Assembly (NCBI GenBank): GCA_963989385.1
Contig: OZ022508.1
Span: 54,351,087-54,415,086 of the forward strand
From: Ctena decussata
Taxonomy: Eukaryota > Mollusca > Bivalvia > Lucinida > Lucinidae
Direction of reading: 5' to 3'
Length of the DNA stretch: 64,000 bases
Positions 22,101 through 37,100 of the stretch are shown piece by piece. The number at the start of each line of letters is the position of its first letter. Position 1 is the stretch's first letter. The translations under genes were made by a program, and so were the position numbers. Under the pieces are notes generated by a model. That model had not been told where the DNA came from. It worked only from the letters and a program-made list of their open reading frames with translations, and did not search any database.

Positions 22101-25100
22101 AGCAGGCACATAACGTCGAAATTACGTCGTACTGACATCGATGCTACGTAATAATGTCGCATCGACGTCAGTTCGACGCCATTTCGACGGTATGTGCCCG
22201 CTGGGTAAAGCCTGTCAAAACACACCTTGATCATAATAGTGCAGTTCTTTATATAAACAAATATGGGTAGGGTAGTTCTGTTGAGATAGGAGACCCGGGC
22301 ACAGATCGAACAGTTACCTGCCTTTAAAACTGTATCAGATAAATTTACATACCACTTGAGCCGCGACACGATAAAACCAACAAACTGGCGTTTGCGGTCA
22401 GCGAATACTCGAATCAGCCTGGACATCTGCCCAGCCTGACCAGAGTCTTCACTGTCTGCACGGAGCTAGCTTAGACACTAAGGTACCATTTAAGCGCATA
22501 GCAAAGACTATGATCAGACTGGGCAGCGTACCATTTTGTTGGTTTTGTCGTGTCGCGGGCCCTCGCGGCTCTTTTATTCATTTTGACTCGTATTTCAAGA
22601 CCCTTGACTATTTCTTGTTATAGTGTTTCTCTTTGGAAGTGTCTCTGTCATTGCAATAAGTTCTGAATACAGTCAACTCCCGATATCTAAAACACTGATG
22701 TCTCAAAGTATCTTCTTATATCGTAGATTATGTTTCCTAATACGAGGGGTGTTCGAAAAGTTTTGCAAATGGCCTCATGACTTTGTTTAGGAGCATGCTG
22801 GGTACAACTGCTATGCATGTACTGAAAGCAATGCATTTTGTCTTTTCAATGATACCAAACACTATACAAAGACACTTTTCCTTATTGAGTTACAGCGCAT
22901 TTTAATAGGTCCCAGTCATACCACTGGGCTAATTTTATATGTAAAATCTTTTCAGTGTTAGGCATTCAAGTCAAATATCCTTGTAAATATTAAATTAATC
23001 TTTGTCATTTGCTTGTCCATCGTTGCCTATAATATCCATACAAAAGTTAGAAGGGCGGCAACTGTTATCGATTTATTCCTTGCAAAGCAATGCGCAGTTC
23101 TTATGACGTTATTGAATTTTACGTTAACGTCATTTTTGAAAGCTTGCAGAGGCTTCATTTTTGGCATTAATTTGAATTTGTTGACAGGTTTTCGTTGACC
23201 CATGTAAATGCTCTTGCTGACAATATTTTGAATGCTAATACAGTTGTTTTCATCGCGAAATTATCAAATTTTAGTAGAAATGGAGTAATTGCTACAGCAT
23301 AAAGTACGGATAATCCATATTCCCGGCCCTGTACGGAAGCCAGATTAAAACTGATTTCCGGGATTTTTACAGAACAACATTGTCTGGGCATTGTCTTTAA
23401 CTAACAAAGATAAAAAGATATCAAAGACTGCTGATATATAAATTACGGCCTACTAAAGTAAAATTTTGCAGTGCCTTTAGGGTATACCTCTTTCAAAGAA
23501 GTTAAAAATGCGTCCTTTTTTAAAAAATGCATCTTGTTTGCAGACTTCTCTTCGCATAATATAGCTTAATGTATTTTTGCAATCAGAAGTTCTGTCTGTA
23601 TGGTGGTTACCGAGAAATTACGTCATTTGCAAAACTTTCCGAACGCCCCTCGTATATCGTAGAATATATTTCCTATTTTTATTTACATTTCAACACCTGC
23701 TATCTCAAACTACTGATACCTCAAAGTAAATTTTCTGGTACCAGAAAATTTACTTTGAGATATCAGTAGTTTGGGCTGAAGTTCAACTTCGAGATATCGG
23801 GAGTTGACTGTAGTTAAATCTTTTAGTAGCAACTAATACACCAAATGAATGAGAATAGCAGAGCCGGTTTATGACCAAAAATGAAATGTGCAATACGTGC
23901 CATGAAAACCTCTATCTTCAAAATGACTCTAAATAAAGTCGAAGATGAAAAAAAAAAACAGAAAATAATATTATTATAATCTGCACTGTGGTGATATTTG
24001 AGGAGTCGTTTTATGGCCGCCACGGCACAACACCAGCTGCAGTAAAGATAAATGAGCCGCGACATGACATAACCAACAAGGTGGCATGTGCGCCTAGTGA
24101 AGCCTCAGATCAGCCTGGGTATCTCCCCAGTCTGATCAGAGTCTTCGCCTTCCGCATGGAACTAGTTTAGATCCGTAGCTACCCTTTAAGTCATAGCGAA
24201 GACTCTGATCAATTTGTTGGATGCCAAGGATGAGCGCGAATGCCACTTTGTTGGTTTTGTCGTGTCGCGACTCAAGTAAGTTCTGAATTGTTAGTTCTTT
24301 TGGCAGCAACGAATACACTACAGAAAATATGCTCATAAATGAGCCATACACGACAAAACGAACAAAGAGGCCATTGCACCGAGCGAAAACTCAACTGACC
24401 GGATGATCGGAGATTTCGTTGTGCACTTAAATGGTAACCGAGGGTCTAACCTACCCCCATGCCGACAGCGAAGGCTGATTTGAATCTTCGCTGGGCGCTC
24501 ATACCACTTCGTTGGTTTGTCGTGTCGCGGCTCATTTGTCTTTATAACCTTTACACTTGTCTTAAAGCATAAGCATTCTTGCGAACTTTGGAAAAACAAG
24601 TCGGTGTAGGGCAGCGTAGTCCATTGGGGTTACACGCATAAACCATAAAAGGTTGAATATAAAACATAATTGGCTTCTAATACATTCCCTGTATTCTTAG
24701 ATTCTAATATTTTTACATCTTTTAACATGTTTACATGTTTTTGCATGTTTTAACGTTCCGGCTCATGTATGATTCAGGAGACTGTTGGTTTGTCGCTGCT
24801 GCATCAGTGTTAGCCACTGGACCAAGAAATTTGTTTGAGAGAGTCATGCCTCTTGACCAAAGTTTTAACAAAGACGAGTATGCAGGTGAGCTCTATCTTA
24901 TAGTATAATTTAATTCAAAGGATGATCGAACCTAAATATTTTCTGAATAGTTAGATCCTATTAAAACAAGGAATATACAAAAGAAAAGCAAAAAAACAGA
25001 CCCGGTTTAGTTAAGTCATAAAGCATCCGTTTTGCTTACTAGTACGAGGCGTTCAGTACAAGTATGCAAAACGGTGCTTCGTCAACTGATTTTTAGCTGC

Positions 25101-28100
25101 AGCAGAATTCTGATTTAGGAAAAGGAATATAAAGAACAAAGTACAACTAACCTTGATGGAATATTCATTGTCAGAATTTGATTCTCTTATCTTCGAACTT
25201 CGGAAAGTCAATGATTTGATAAAACGTGTTTCGATACAAAATGGTGAAACAAAAGTTCAATTATCAATTGAGCTGCGACACGACAAAACCAACAAAGTGG
25301 CTGTGCGCCCAGTGCAGACTCAGATCAGCCTGGGCATCTGCCCAGTCTGATTAGAGTCTTCGCTTTCCACATGGAGGTAGCTAAGACCTTTACCTACCCT
25401 TTAAGCCCTTAGCAAAGAGTCTGGTGAGACTGGGCGGATGCCCAGGCTGATCTGAGTCTGCGCTGGGCGCACAACCACTTTGTTGGTTTTCTTGTGTCGC
25501 GGCTCAATTAGTGTTTACAAATGAAACACCTTTCCGAACCACACCCAGAATGTCACTCAAACGTCACCTGATAGTGTATAACTGACCAGTGCAACGCCAT
25601 CTTCGCTAGCCAAGGGTACTGACTCCACTACGTTCCTTACGTACGTACGTAAGGAACGTAGTTGAGTCAGTACCCTTGGCTAGCGAAGATGATCCAACGC
25701 CAACGTAGCATGTAACAAAGTCCACAAACAAAATGTCCCACACTGAGTCCTCGATTTTACCTTGCATTTAATTAAGAGATGCAAACCTGTTAAAAGCAGG
25801 CGTGTCTTCGGAAATTGTGATTTCTAATACGGTTATGATATGTCGAAATGAAAGAGGTATTTGTGTTTGCAATATTCAGGAGCGATAGTGGGTTGGCGGT
25901 AAGTGCTGTGCTCCAAATAAACGGCCCACAGACTGAAGATCCTTCTGATCCACCAGTCTTTCGCGGAAGCTTTTAAGCCGAAGTCCATGCTTATCAATGG
26001 CATTATCAATGGCAGTCATGTTTGTGGAGTTTAAAAATTCTTAATGTACTTACTAAGTTATATACTGTTACAGTCTTGAGAACACAAACGATTTTGCATA
26101 TAACGTGCTGCCCGAAAACTAAGATAGATAAGGTGTTTGTGTACTTCAGGAATATTCCGGTTCAATTTCTGGTGGTATGGTGAATGGAAAGAAGTTATCA
26201 TTGATGACTACCTCCCAACCAATGGACAACAATTGATCTACTGTTCAAACTGGGAAGAACCAGAGGAATTTTGGGGCGCACTCTTGGAAAAAGCATATGC
26301 AAAGTATGTCGATGAAGTCGAGAATAACATAGAGCAGTTATGCCAAGCTGTTGACTTTAGTTCTAGAATTCTATAAAGCCTGGTGTAATTTGTTGTATAT
26401 CTGGCTGTTTATTTGCAAGCTTTAAGCACACACAATATCCTATATTTTATGAAATGACTTCGATGATTATATGAGTAATTTTGAGTTATTTTGGTTGGCT
26501 ATCAAAATTGTCTGCATTTGATTCTACATTGAAATACAAGGTATGTGACGAGGTATTCCATTAAAAGTCCTATTTTTTGTTTGTATTCGATTGGCTTGAT
26601 TATCCACTTTTGCCAGTCGGCAAAATAGAAGCTTGTTTATATTGACATAGGTAAAGAAGCTTACACAGCTGGGAAAGCTATGATGACTTAAAGTCTAATG
26701 CTCATTGATGAACTATATTGAGCCGCGTCACGAGAAAACCAACAAAGTGGTTGTGCACCCAGCCAGCGCAGTCTAAGATCAGCCTGGGCATCCGCCCAGT
26801 CTGATCAGAGTCTTCGCTCTCCGCATGGAGGTATCCTAGATCCTAAGCTACCCTTTAAGCGCTGAGCGAAGAGTCTGATCAGATTGGGCAGATGTCCAGG
26901 CTGATTTGAGTCTGTGCTGGGCGCACAACCACTTTGTTGGTTTTCTCGTGTAGCGGCACATGTATATTATATTCTCCTACTCTGCTCTGTCTCTCTGTCT
27001 CTGTCTTTCTCCCTCTTATCGATATTTTGAAGTTTTCTGTAAATACCATCTACCTCAGTTTCAGGGCAATTATGTTTGACAATATCGCTAAAAAATTTTT
27101 AGAAGTTACATATTATTTGGTTATGAAGATATTTTCTGTACAACTGCGTTTGCTGTATAACAGTTTCACAATCCTTCAAGGAATCGTTTACTTTTCTAGG
27201 CTACGGGGAAACTATGAGGCTTTGGGTGGCGGTAAACTGATGTATGCGCTAGTAGACATGACAGGCGGTCTCGGCGAAGTTATAAGGATTTCAAATAAGG
27301 CGGACGTGCCAGAAAACCTGTATGAGCTCATGAGGAAATCTTTTCAGATGAATTCCTTGCTTGGCGCCAGCATCCATGTAAGTTTATTATCATATAGCAA
27401 CCCAAAAAAGTTAAAATGTGAAAATGGATTGGAGTTAAAGTATTCAGAATTCGTCCTATAAATGTGAAAACCCACTAAGTCCTCCGCGGTTCGAACTGGT
27501 CGACAAAGCACCTTCTTGCAATTATGAGTCTGTACAATAAGGCTATCGAATTTAATCTGGGAAATTATTGACCCACGCTGGGATATCAAAATACAAGAGT
27601 TTGCCATGTTCTTAGATATTCGCATACCAACGAGGCCCAATACCCTTCAGTATTTCTTCAGTAGAGCTATAAATATATACTTAAGGACAACGGTTCTGCA
27701 CGGGTGTTAAGTGAACATCCGAGCAGAACTTTTGTCCTTTAGTATATTTGTCTCGATTTCCAAAATTAACTACATAATGCCATTCGATAAAGTTCTTTTA
27801 ACGGTGCAAAAAATAAAAGAATATACCATGAATTTCTGTGTGTGTAACTAACTGTGCAATATTTACACATTGTTCGGAAACTCTTGGCAACGGTAGCTTG
27901 CAAATACTTTATTACATTATCTTTCTTGCAGAATCCTTCTGGAGTAATAAGGCCCCAAGAAGGACGAAGAAGAAATGGTCTGTATACGGGGCACGCATAC
28001 GCTATTACTCGTGTGAATTTGGTGAGTACAGAAAGATTTTATACAGAACAATGATAAGCTCAATCTCGAAGCAAGGTCCGTCCAAACTACATAAATAAAG

Positions 28101-31100
28101 CATTAAGGCTTCATACACTGATGAACGACAAATGATCATGTGACGTCGTCGTCAAGCTACGTCTAAGGTATACAAACATCTTGATTGATCCACGTACGTG
28201 ACATTCGAAGGACGCCATGTTATGACGACGGCTGTTTAACGTAATGGCTAAATACGTCCTTATTTCGAGGCATATTTCGCATATTCTACATTAAATTAAC
28301 TCGAAGCAGCACAGGAAGGGTCTAAAAACGAAGTGTAAATAAAAGCCAGAGGTCGTCGCTAAAATTCTACTAGAAACGCTTCGCGCTTCATGAAATGTTC
28401 GCTCCGCCCACTGGCTCTCATTACACGATGAACGCTGAAAAATCAAATTTCAATTCTTAAGAGTCATTCTCTGTAAGCATCAAAGTGCCTCCCATATAGG
28501 CTGGAAATGACATCTCTCAGATTCTGATGAAACTTGGTGTACATCAAGACATCCACCCAGGACCATCAAATCAGTATTTATTTTTTTCATTCACTGCCCC
28601 GTTACCATGGCAACAGCAATAAAGTGAAATAGGCCAGAATTGCCTGATCTCTGTATGAAATTTTCGTAAATTTAAAGCCTTTTTGCACTTGTACATATGA
28701 TTTGATCAGGCAGATATAATTAAACCAGCAATAGATTATAAATATTTGTTATTTTCTCAGTATGGCTGATTGCTGACATTGCCGATATGTATTTCCATTC
28801 TGACGGTAGGTCACGTGGAAACTATGCATGATTTTAAGTTTTTGATTTTTTTGAAAAATGACAAAATTATCAAATTTTGAATTGAATTTACACAAAATCG
28901 CAGCAATAACTTTTTTTAATTTTCTTATATTTTTTAGATTAGTTTTCATACTAAATAATATCAAAAATTTGGAATGGGTATATTTGTTGTTCAAAAAATA
29001 AATTGCTTCAAAGTTGTCTACCGTCACTGGTTTGCAGGAAATATAAAAATTACAAATACCAATGCAAATACATTTCTTTTACTCATATATCTTTTTTGAA
29101 AGATCCAAAATCAACAAATTAACAAGAAATATAACCACAGTAAGGTATCCTTGCTAAACTTTGCATACAGAAGCTGTCTCACATCAAAATTTATGGGGTC
29201 TACTTACCCCACCCACTTCTTACAACAGATAACTTAAGGTTTGTTTTCTTTCTACAATTTGCTAAGTATTGGAACCTTTTTGACCAACTTTGGGAAGAAA
29301 AAACATGCATTTTTTGCTATAGAGCTATGAAATATAATACAAAAGGAATTTTGTCTAGGGAAGGAACCAAAATAACATTATTTGAATTGTATAATATAAA
29401 AGATATTACAATGAAAACACTACAAAAATGTTTGAAAAGATGTATTCTTATTCATTTATGTCTACTTCATATTTTGTCGATGATGACTGACATAATTGTT
29501 AAAGAAAGGTGTGCTAAAAGCTCTAACTAACTGATCTAATGGGGTCTAATTACCCCACCCACATTGGCCAGCAATAATAAGAGAGTTGCCATCAAAAATT
29601 TTCCCGAAAAGAAAACATCAGATATGAAGTGGAAAGAATGAATATATCTTTTTCATTTGAAAATTATAATTTCAAGTTAGCCATAATTGTGTTTATCATA
29701 TGACATGGCTTTTATTCAGAGGCTAACATCATTAAAAAAAGAGCTTTTCAAGCGGCCCATTATACACCCGATCTAGTGCCATGAAGGAGTTACAGAATGA
29801 ACAAGATTGTTAACAGAAAGATAAACAGGCGGATCTGATAAACTTGAGTTACATTCTTGGTCCTAAAACATTCCCTTACCTTATCACACAGGTCTGGCAT
29901 TCAACACAGGCAACGAAGGCAATGTTCTATAGAACTCGATTGTTTTCGCATGCCTCTTAGATTAATTTCAAATTGTCATTCTTACGGACCCCGCAGTTTG
30001 TTAGACCTCTTAGTCAGACCAGTTTTTTCAAAGAAATTCCGTCCGGTATCAATGCAGTGCTTGAATAAGGTTGTAATGGTCGTTGTTGTCCAAAAAATGT
30101 TTCAAGCATTTCTTGAATACGCATATCAATTTAGTAAAACTTTTTATTCCTATCTCAAGAGTCGGCGGTTGGATGTTCCGGGAGACTATATTCCTGAAAC
30201 AAACTTATCCTGATGAGCAGAGCAAGCAAGTTTCCTGTACGTTGTCCTCGTTGCCTGTGTTGAATGCCAGACCAGTGTGTATATACACATAACCGTAGAG
30301 TTTCGTGAAAATATTTTCAACTATTAAGGAGTTACAGAGTAAACGGGAAATTTATGCAAGGGCAGATTATTCAGGAAGTCAGCCAGAGTTGTGTTTTTTA
30401 CTCAAGATGCATTGCCCTATTATTATACATATTCCTACAAATTCCAGCAAAATATTTCAATGGGTTAAGGAGTGAATGGGAGTAGCCTTAAGCAACAAAT
30501 CAAACGGAAGGTACTCCGAAATTAAGTAAGGGGGAGCAACTATACTTGAATGCAACACATTATCTTGTAATAATGCGTATTGCTGAAAAGTTTCATCAAG
30601 ACATTTTAAACGATTACCAAGTTATGGTATGCACAAGATTAGTGTACACAAAAAAGCCTAAAAACTATCAAAAGGATGTAACTCTGAAACTAAGTAGGAG
30701 AGAGCAACTATTGTTAAATGTCACACATTGTTGGGACTTCATACCCATTGCTATGAAGTTTCAAGAAGATGTCCTAAATGGTTATCTAGTTACCGCACAC
30801 ACAAGACAAGTCGTGAAAAAAAAATCATCGAAAATGGCATAACTTGGAAACTAAGAAAGGGAGAGCAACTATTATTTGTACGCGTCACTTTGCCCTATCC
30901 TAATTCATATTCTTCCGACGAAATTAGGAGCGGCTGTAGCGTAGTGAATAACACTCCGGACTACCAATCCAGGGGTTGCAAGTTCGATCCCCCGCTTCTC
31001 CGGGATTTCGGTGAGACTTTAAACCGAGGTCCCGTCTCCATATGACCTCGTTGTTGGTGGGACGTTAAACCCGAGTTCACTCACTCACTCACTCCAACGA

Positions 31101-34100
31101 AATCGCAAGAAGATATCCCAAAGGGTTACTGAGTTATGGTGCGCACAAGAATTGTGACGGACAGACACACGGACGGACAGACACACGGATAGACAGCGCC
31201 ATGACATATTTTTTTTTTCAAAATGGGCGTTTAAAATTTGATATGCGTTACACTAGACTTTGATACTGTCGCAAAACGCCGTGATGCTTAATGTGACAAA
31301 AATGTTCAAATAAAGTCATTTTTCAGAGAGAAAAAAACAGGCTTAATAAAAGCACACTAAAAGACTGCGTAATACCCCGCCACTGCATACCAGATACAGC
31401 TTTTTTATGATTTCATACTTGTTTACAGCTCAAGGTCAGGGGGCAGATAACTATACTGAGATAAAAAAAAATTACCATCAGTGGAAGCTATTATTGCTTT
31501 GATTATTTAATACATATTTCAGGAAAATCCCTTTCAGTTCTGATGATTTTATACAGATTTTTTTTCATGATTACATACCTGTATATAGCCCTGGGTCAGG
31601 GGCATATAAATCCTTGAGACAAAATTTTGATCACAACAGGAAGCTTGTATTAATTTGATAATTTGCTGCAAGTTTCCAGAAAATCTCTTGCAATTCTGAT
31701 TTTATATTTAATTTTTTTCATGATTTTATACATGTATATATCCCCATGGCAGGGGTAAATAAACCTGTTGGACTAGATTCTGGTTGTAAAAAAACAGCTG
31801 TAAATAATATATATATCATTTCTGTGAAATCTCATAAAGATATACCAAAACTCTGATTTTTTTCATGATTTTATACATGTATATAGGGCTGTGCCAGGGG
31901 AAGATAACCATTGGAGAGAAAATTTTGATCATGCAGGAAGCTTTTATCGTTGCAATAAGTTGTTGCAAGTTTCAGGAGAATCACTTTCGACCCTGATTTT
32001 ATGTAGATTTTTTCATGATTTTATGCATGTATATAGCCCTGGGGCAGGGGCAGATAATCCTGGTGGACAAAATTCTGCTTGCAACAGAAAGGATATATTG
32101 TTTCAATCTTTTCTGTGAATTTTCATGACGATATCTCAATGAGTAAAGGAACTACAGACCAAAAGCATTTTTTGAAACATTGACAAGGGCAATAACTCTG
32201 TCCGAAGATTTCGAAATTCGCTCATTAACAATCCCAACCAAGATATTTCCGAGACTAATGCCAAGTTTGAAGAAAACTACTCAAGTTATCGAACGGACAG
32301 ACAGACGCGCGTACGTACGTACGAGAAATGGATGGAGAGACACACGGACAGCCAGTTTGAAAGCATAATATCCCGCCACTAACGTGTGGCATGGTCTAAT
32401 AACTTCATATGATAAACAAATGTTATACACTTGGTCATTTCATAAAAAAATTATGAAACTCACCGAAAGTTTATTTCATAAATTCCATATCAAACGACAA
32501 CAATTTTCAAAGAGGGAGACACACACAAAAAATAGACCTGATTAACTTTCAACAAAGTTGAATGCTGATATGCATTTGAAAAGAGTATTTTCTCTTATCA
32601 TAATTTCGAAGATTTTGTACAGAAAGTTTTTTTTGCAGTTTTCATTGCTGCTTATGAGTGGTAACGATAGGTCTAGGCGTCAAATATTTCAGAGTATTAC
32701 CTCATACTTCAGAGTATCACCTTCCATGCCTACGTCAATATAATAGAAGGTTTAGAAGTCCTGAGGATACCACTAAACACATCAAAGTCATAAGTGTGAT
32801 GCTGGAGTTGAACTCTTGTTGCCTTTTATGAGCAGTAAACTATGAAGACAATTGTTGATAATATATGAAGCAAGGCAGCTGACTTACTTTTCAATCCAGT
32901 TGATATATTTGCACTTAGCTATCATTTTGAGCCCTTAGCAACCAACTTTTAACATATTTGGAAGCTTTGACTGATCTGCATATAAGGAATATCTTTTACC
33001 AGAAAGAAACAATGACGAGAACTTTGAGTAATGTTTAGCCCTGGTAGCTCAGTGGGTTAAGCGCTGGCCTACTGATTTAGCGAACCGAATTCGAATCCCG
33101 CTTGAGGCGAGAATTTTTCCTACCATAAATGGGGTTCCATTGCATACAAGACTTTCATTATCCTATTTTCATCATCCTGATATGACTGATATACTGCTGA
33201 AAAGGACAAGTCATCCATCAATCGAGTAATGTTCAAAGCACGCTTGACTGACTTATAATATCAGTTGAAAAACATATGTATTTATATTTGACTCAGGGTT
33301 TGGGCCCTCAGCAACCAACAATTAACAGATTTGAAAAAAATGGGTGAATTTCAAAAAAAATATCTATTATATGCAACAAACTATGACAATAGCTATCAGT
33401 AAAGTTAAAAGCACGTCAGATTGACTTTTAAATTTTGTTTCAAAAAAATTATTTATGCATCCTTAGCAACCAATTTGTGCTCTTAGCAACCAACTCTAAC
33501 ATATTTGACACTTTAGAGGGAATCCCCACCCAAATATTTTCTCTTTTATGTTTACTTTGTCAGCATGTGTAAGTTAACTTGAAGCACAAGGACTCTTGCT
33601 CTTGCAGTCTGTTGAAACACATACGGGTATGTATTATTGTCCATAGCAACCAGTATGAGCCCCTAGCAATGGCCCTTTAAATGGTGTGAGACTAAGGATC
33701 AAGAAATGTTGTTTGTGAACTCTGAAGACATTTCTGAATGATATTTCAAGCCCAGCAGCCCAGTGAATTTTAGAATCAGTTAAGAAAATTTATATATTTG
33801 TCCTCCCGTCCTTGGCAACCATTTTGAGCCCCAAGCAAACCAACTGTTAACAGATTTGTTACTTTGCAGTGTTCAGAGTAAATAATTATGAGCTAAGTTT
33901 TGGCCCCTAGCAATGACCTTCTATCGGATGTGAAAGTCTTGATGGAATTCCATGTTGAATATCTTTATTCACCAAAAAACTTTGAAATCTCTGAAGCACA
34001 GCTAAAACCTGTCAACGGACATATCCTTTGAAGCTAGATGAAGCCTAAAGCAACCATTTCTTTGCAGATTTAGAACCTTTAATTGGATTCACGAATAATA

Positions 34101-37100
34101 TTGTTGATATCCGACAAGGAATTCAGACCTTACTAAACAAAGTTTAAAGCACGGTTGTTTGATTTTCAAGATCTTTTGAAAACCATGTGGATATATAGCC
34201 CTAAGCAACCACCTACTAACAGACTTAAAATGGTTACTGCATTTAAAAAATAATACCTTCTGTGTGTAACAAGTTAAACCAAAACGTCGCAGTAAACATA
34301 ATAGTTAATGAACATCTATTTTTACCTATTTTCTATATTTTCATAATTATAAAACAAGACAGAAAAAAAAAACAAAGCTTGCAGCAAATCAGGAGCCCTT
34401 AATGCTAGAATTACAACAAATATGCATATGTTAATGTGGGCAATGTATGATCCTTATCTGAGCTGTTGATTAAACAGTTACATAGCTTTATTTTAATTTT
34501 AACTTACAGTTTTCTCCTTAATTCATATATTCCGTTGCACAGGGATATTTTTTGAAATACAGTTACTATTTTCAAATATGAGGATGGTTGCAAAGGGCTA
34601 ACACTGGTTGCTAAAGTCTAAAAGTCAAACAACTGTGCTTTAAACCTTATTTATAAAGGTCCAAATATCTTGTTAAGCTTAAGTAGTGTTCTTTGTGAAT
34701 CCAGTAAAAGGTTTAAATCTGCAAATATATTGTCGCTTAGGGCCCCAATTTGTTGCTAAGGATAGTTAAATACACATATCATATGACAAGTTTTACAGGC
34801 CAAGCAGCTGTGCTTCAGATATTTCTGAGTCTGTGCTCAATAAAGATATTTCTCATCGAATTCCGTCAAAAACTTCACATCTGATAGAAGGTGGTTGCTA
34901 AGGGTAAATAGTGGTTGCTATGGACGAGTCTAAACAGAGTTTCTAAGCATTATTTATAAAAAATATGATGTGTGCTTAAAACTATAAAGTGGAATTGTCT
35001 ACATTAAACATTGCAAAGGAAGACATTGTTATGTTAATTTTATTCAAAGTTCCAAATCTGTTAAAAGTTGTTGGTTGCTAAGGGGCTCAAAATGGTTGCC
35101 AAGGACAAATATGTGCACATACTTTTCAACTGATTCGAAAAAAATCAACAGCCTACTGGACATCAAATATTATTTACGTGCCTTCAGAGTTTATTGCTCA
35201 CAATGGTCATTCCATGCATAGCTCAGTCCTAAGTCTTACATTGTTTAAAGGGCTGTTGCTAAGGGCTCAGACTGGTTGCTATGGACAATAATACATGTGT
35301 GTTTCAACTGATTGCATAAAAGAGTCCTTGTAGTTCAATATAAGTACATGTATAGCTCAAAGCTGACCAAATCAACTACTTATCTCACTCAATTTTTCAT
35401 TGTGTTCCAAGTGGGTGGGGTAATTTACCCCCTGTATTATACGTTATTTTCATGCCTATCATATTTTTTTTACAAATTTAGGTATTTCAACTGAAGTCTA
35501 TGTGTATTTTCAGTCAGTCTACAGAACTGTTATTGAAAAAATAAAGAAATCTGCTGTTGTTTACAGGTTTGTGATAAATCCATATTCTGGATTTTTGAAA
35601 TGGTAGTCATCTTTTGACTTTCTTTATTCTAGTTTGTTAAATATACCCATTCCAATTTTTACATATATGAATCAGTGATAGTGGAGCTACGATATATTGA
35701 AAAATTATAAAAATCTATTGCTGCGTTTTTTACATATTTTGTTTCAAAGTATCCCATTTTTGAGCAATTTTTTGTTTTGGTGTTTTTGTGAATACAGATT
35801 AACCTCAGCACCTAAAAGCTAAGCATATCTTCAGAACTATGCGTCTAAGACTATAGTTATTTTCAAAATCAAGGTTTATGCTTTGGTCTAGTATAAAGAT
35901 GTTTGGTAAAATCATGTTCTATGTTCATGTTATGATTGTCTGAATTTCATGCTTTTTGTACATTTACAAGAAGGAAAATAGTCATTTTTGAGAAAAAAGT
36001 GAACTTTGCGTTGCCATGGCAACCAAAGCACCGCAGATCGGAAATGATGCCATTTTTACCGGTTATATGACACAACAAGTTTATATGATAAGTTTTATCA
36101 AAATCTGAGAGATGCCATTTCCCGGCCACTTTGATGCTTACAGAGAATGACTCTTAAATATCGTTTGTCAGTTTTTGCAAACTGGCATGGAGCTCATACA
36201 GCAGACTTTGCTGTTTATCTGTGCTTGAGAGAGCAACATCTTACGGTCCAGGTTCCAACCCTTAATTAACAAATGGACTCATCCATTTAATAGGGATAGA
36301 GCAGTCTTCTGGGCATACATGAGTAAATAAACTCTTTATTTCAGATACCGTATGAAGGGAAAAACGTCCAATTATTACGTCTGAGAAATCCCCATGGCCA
36401 CAAAGAATGGTTAGGTCCTTGGTCAGATAAGTGAGTCCTAGTATAAATACATATGAGCCGCGGCACGAGAAAAACTATAAAGTGGTTGTGTGCCAAGCGC
36501 AGACTCAGATCAGCCTGGGGCATCCGCCCAGTCTGACCAGTCTTCATTGTCCGCGTGGAGGTAGCTTGGACCCTAAGGTCTTAGCGACGAGTCTGATCAG
36601 ACTGGGCGGATGCCCAGGCTGATCTGAGTCTTTGCTTGGCGCACATGCCACTTTGTTGGTTTTGTCTTGTCGCCGCTCATATTTTTTTTTACTTGCGATG
36701 AAAAGGGTTTAACAAGAGAAATTTTCAGGGTTGTCAGTGCAGTTCTTTTTTGGGGGAATATTTCGTTGTCCAAGCATATAGGGTCGAGTCGGGTAATTCC
36801 GGACATCGGGTAAATTCGGACAGTGACATTTTTTCGTTTATATGTCAGTTGTTTGGAGTTAAAACAAAATTAACTGGGCAAACAGTGAAAATCCTGATGA
36901 GACGTCTCCTCTGGATTTTTACTGTTTGTAATATTATGTCAGAATTTACATGCTGTCCGAAGTTACCCCACTTGACCCTAATGAGCATGATACATTTCAT
37001 ACTTGCCTACTTTTATTGCCGATTCAAATAGTGGTTGCAATATTTACCAGTCATTTTCGTAGTTGAAAAGGTATAATTCTGATAATTCAGATCGTTCTAG

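Larger units (their letters stand above)
28457..36157. mobile_element. 7.7 kb inverted-repeat element filling calpain intron 6
   Basis: Left TTAAGAGTCATTCTCTGTAAGCATCAAAGTG recurs inverted at the right end, CACTTTGATGCTTACAGAGAATGACTCTTAA. Further matched blocks: AAATGACATCTCTCAGATT with AATCTGAGAGATGCCATTT, TTACCATGGCAACAGC with GTTGCCATGGCAACC, GGAATGGGTATATTTG with AAATATACCCATTCC, and GGGGTCTACTTACCCCACCCAC with GTGGGTGGGGTAATTTACCCC. Arms are therefore about 0.75-1.1 kb and diverged. It begins and ends with TTAA. The interior holds tandem arrays, two SINEs and another palindrome. No transposase or other long frame was found. Confidence 0.8.

Noticed and set aside
33038..33112. Functional tRNA gene
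   Set aside because: A and B boxes are present but there is no acceptor stem, and an exact 10-base target duplication encloses a longer insert.
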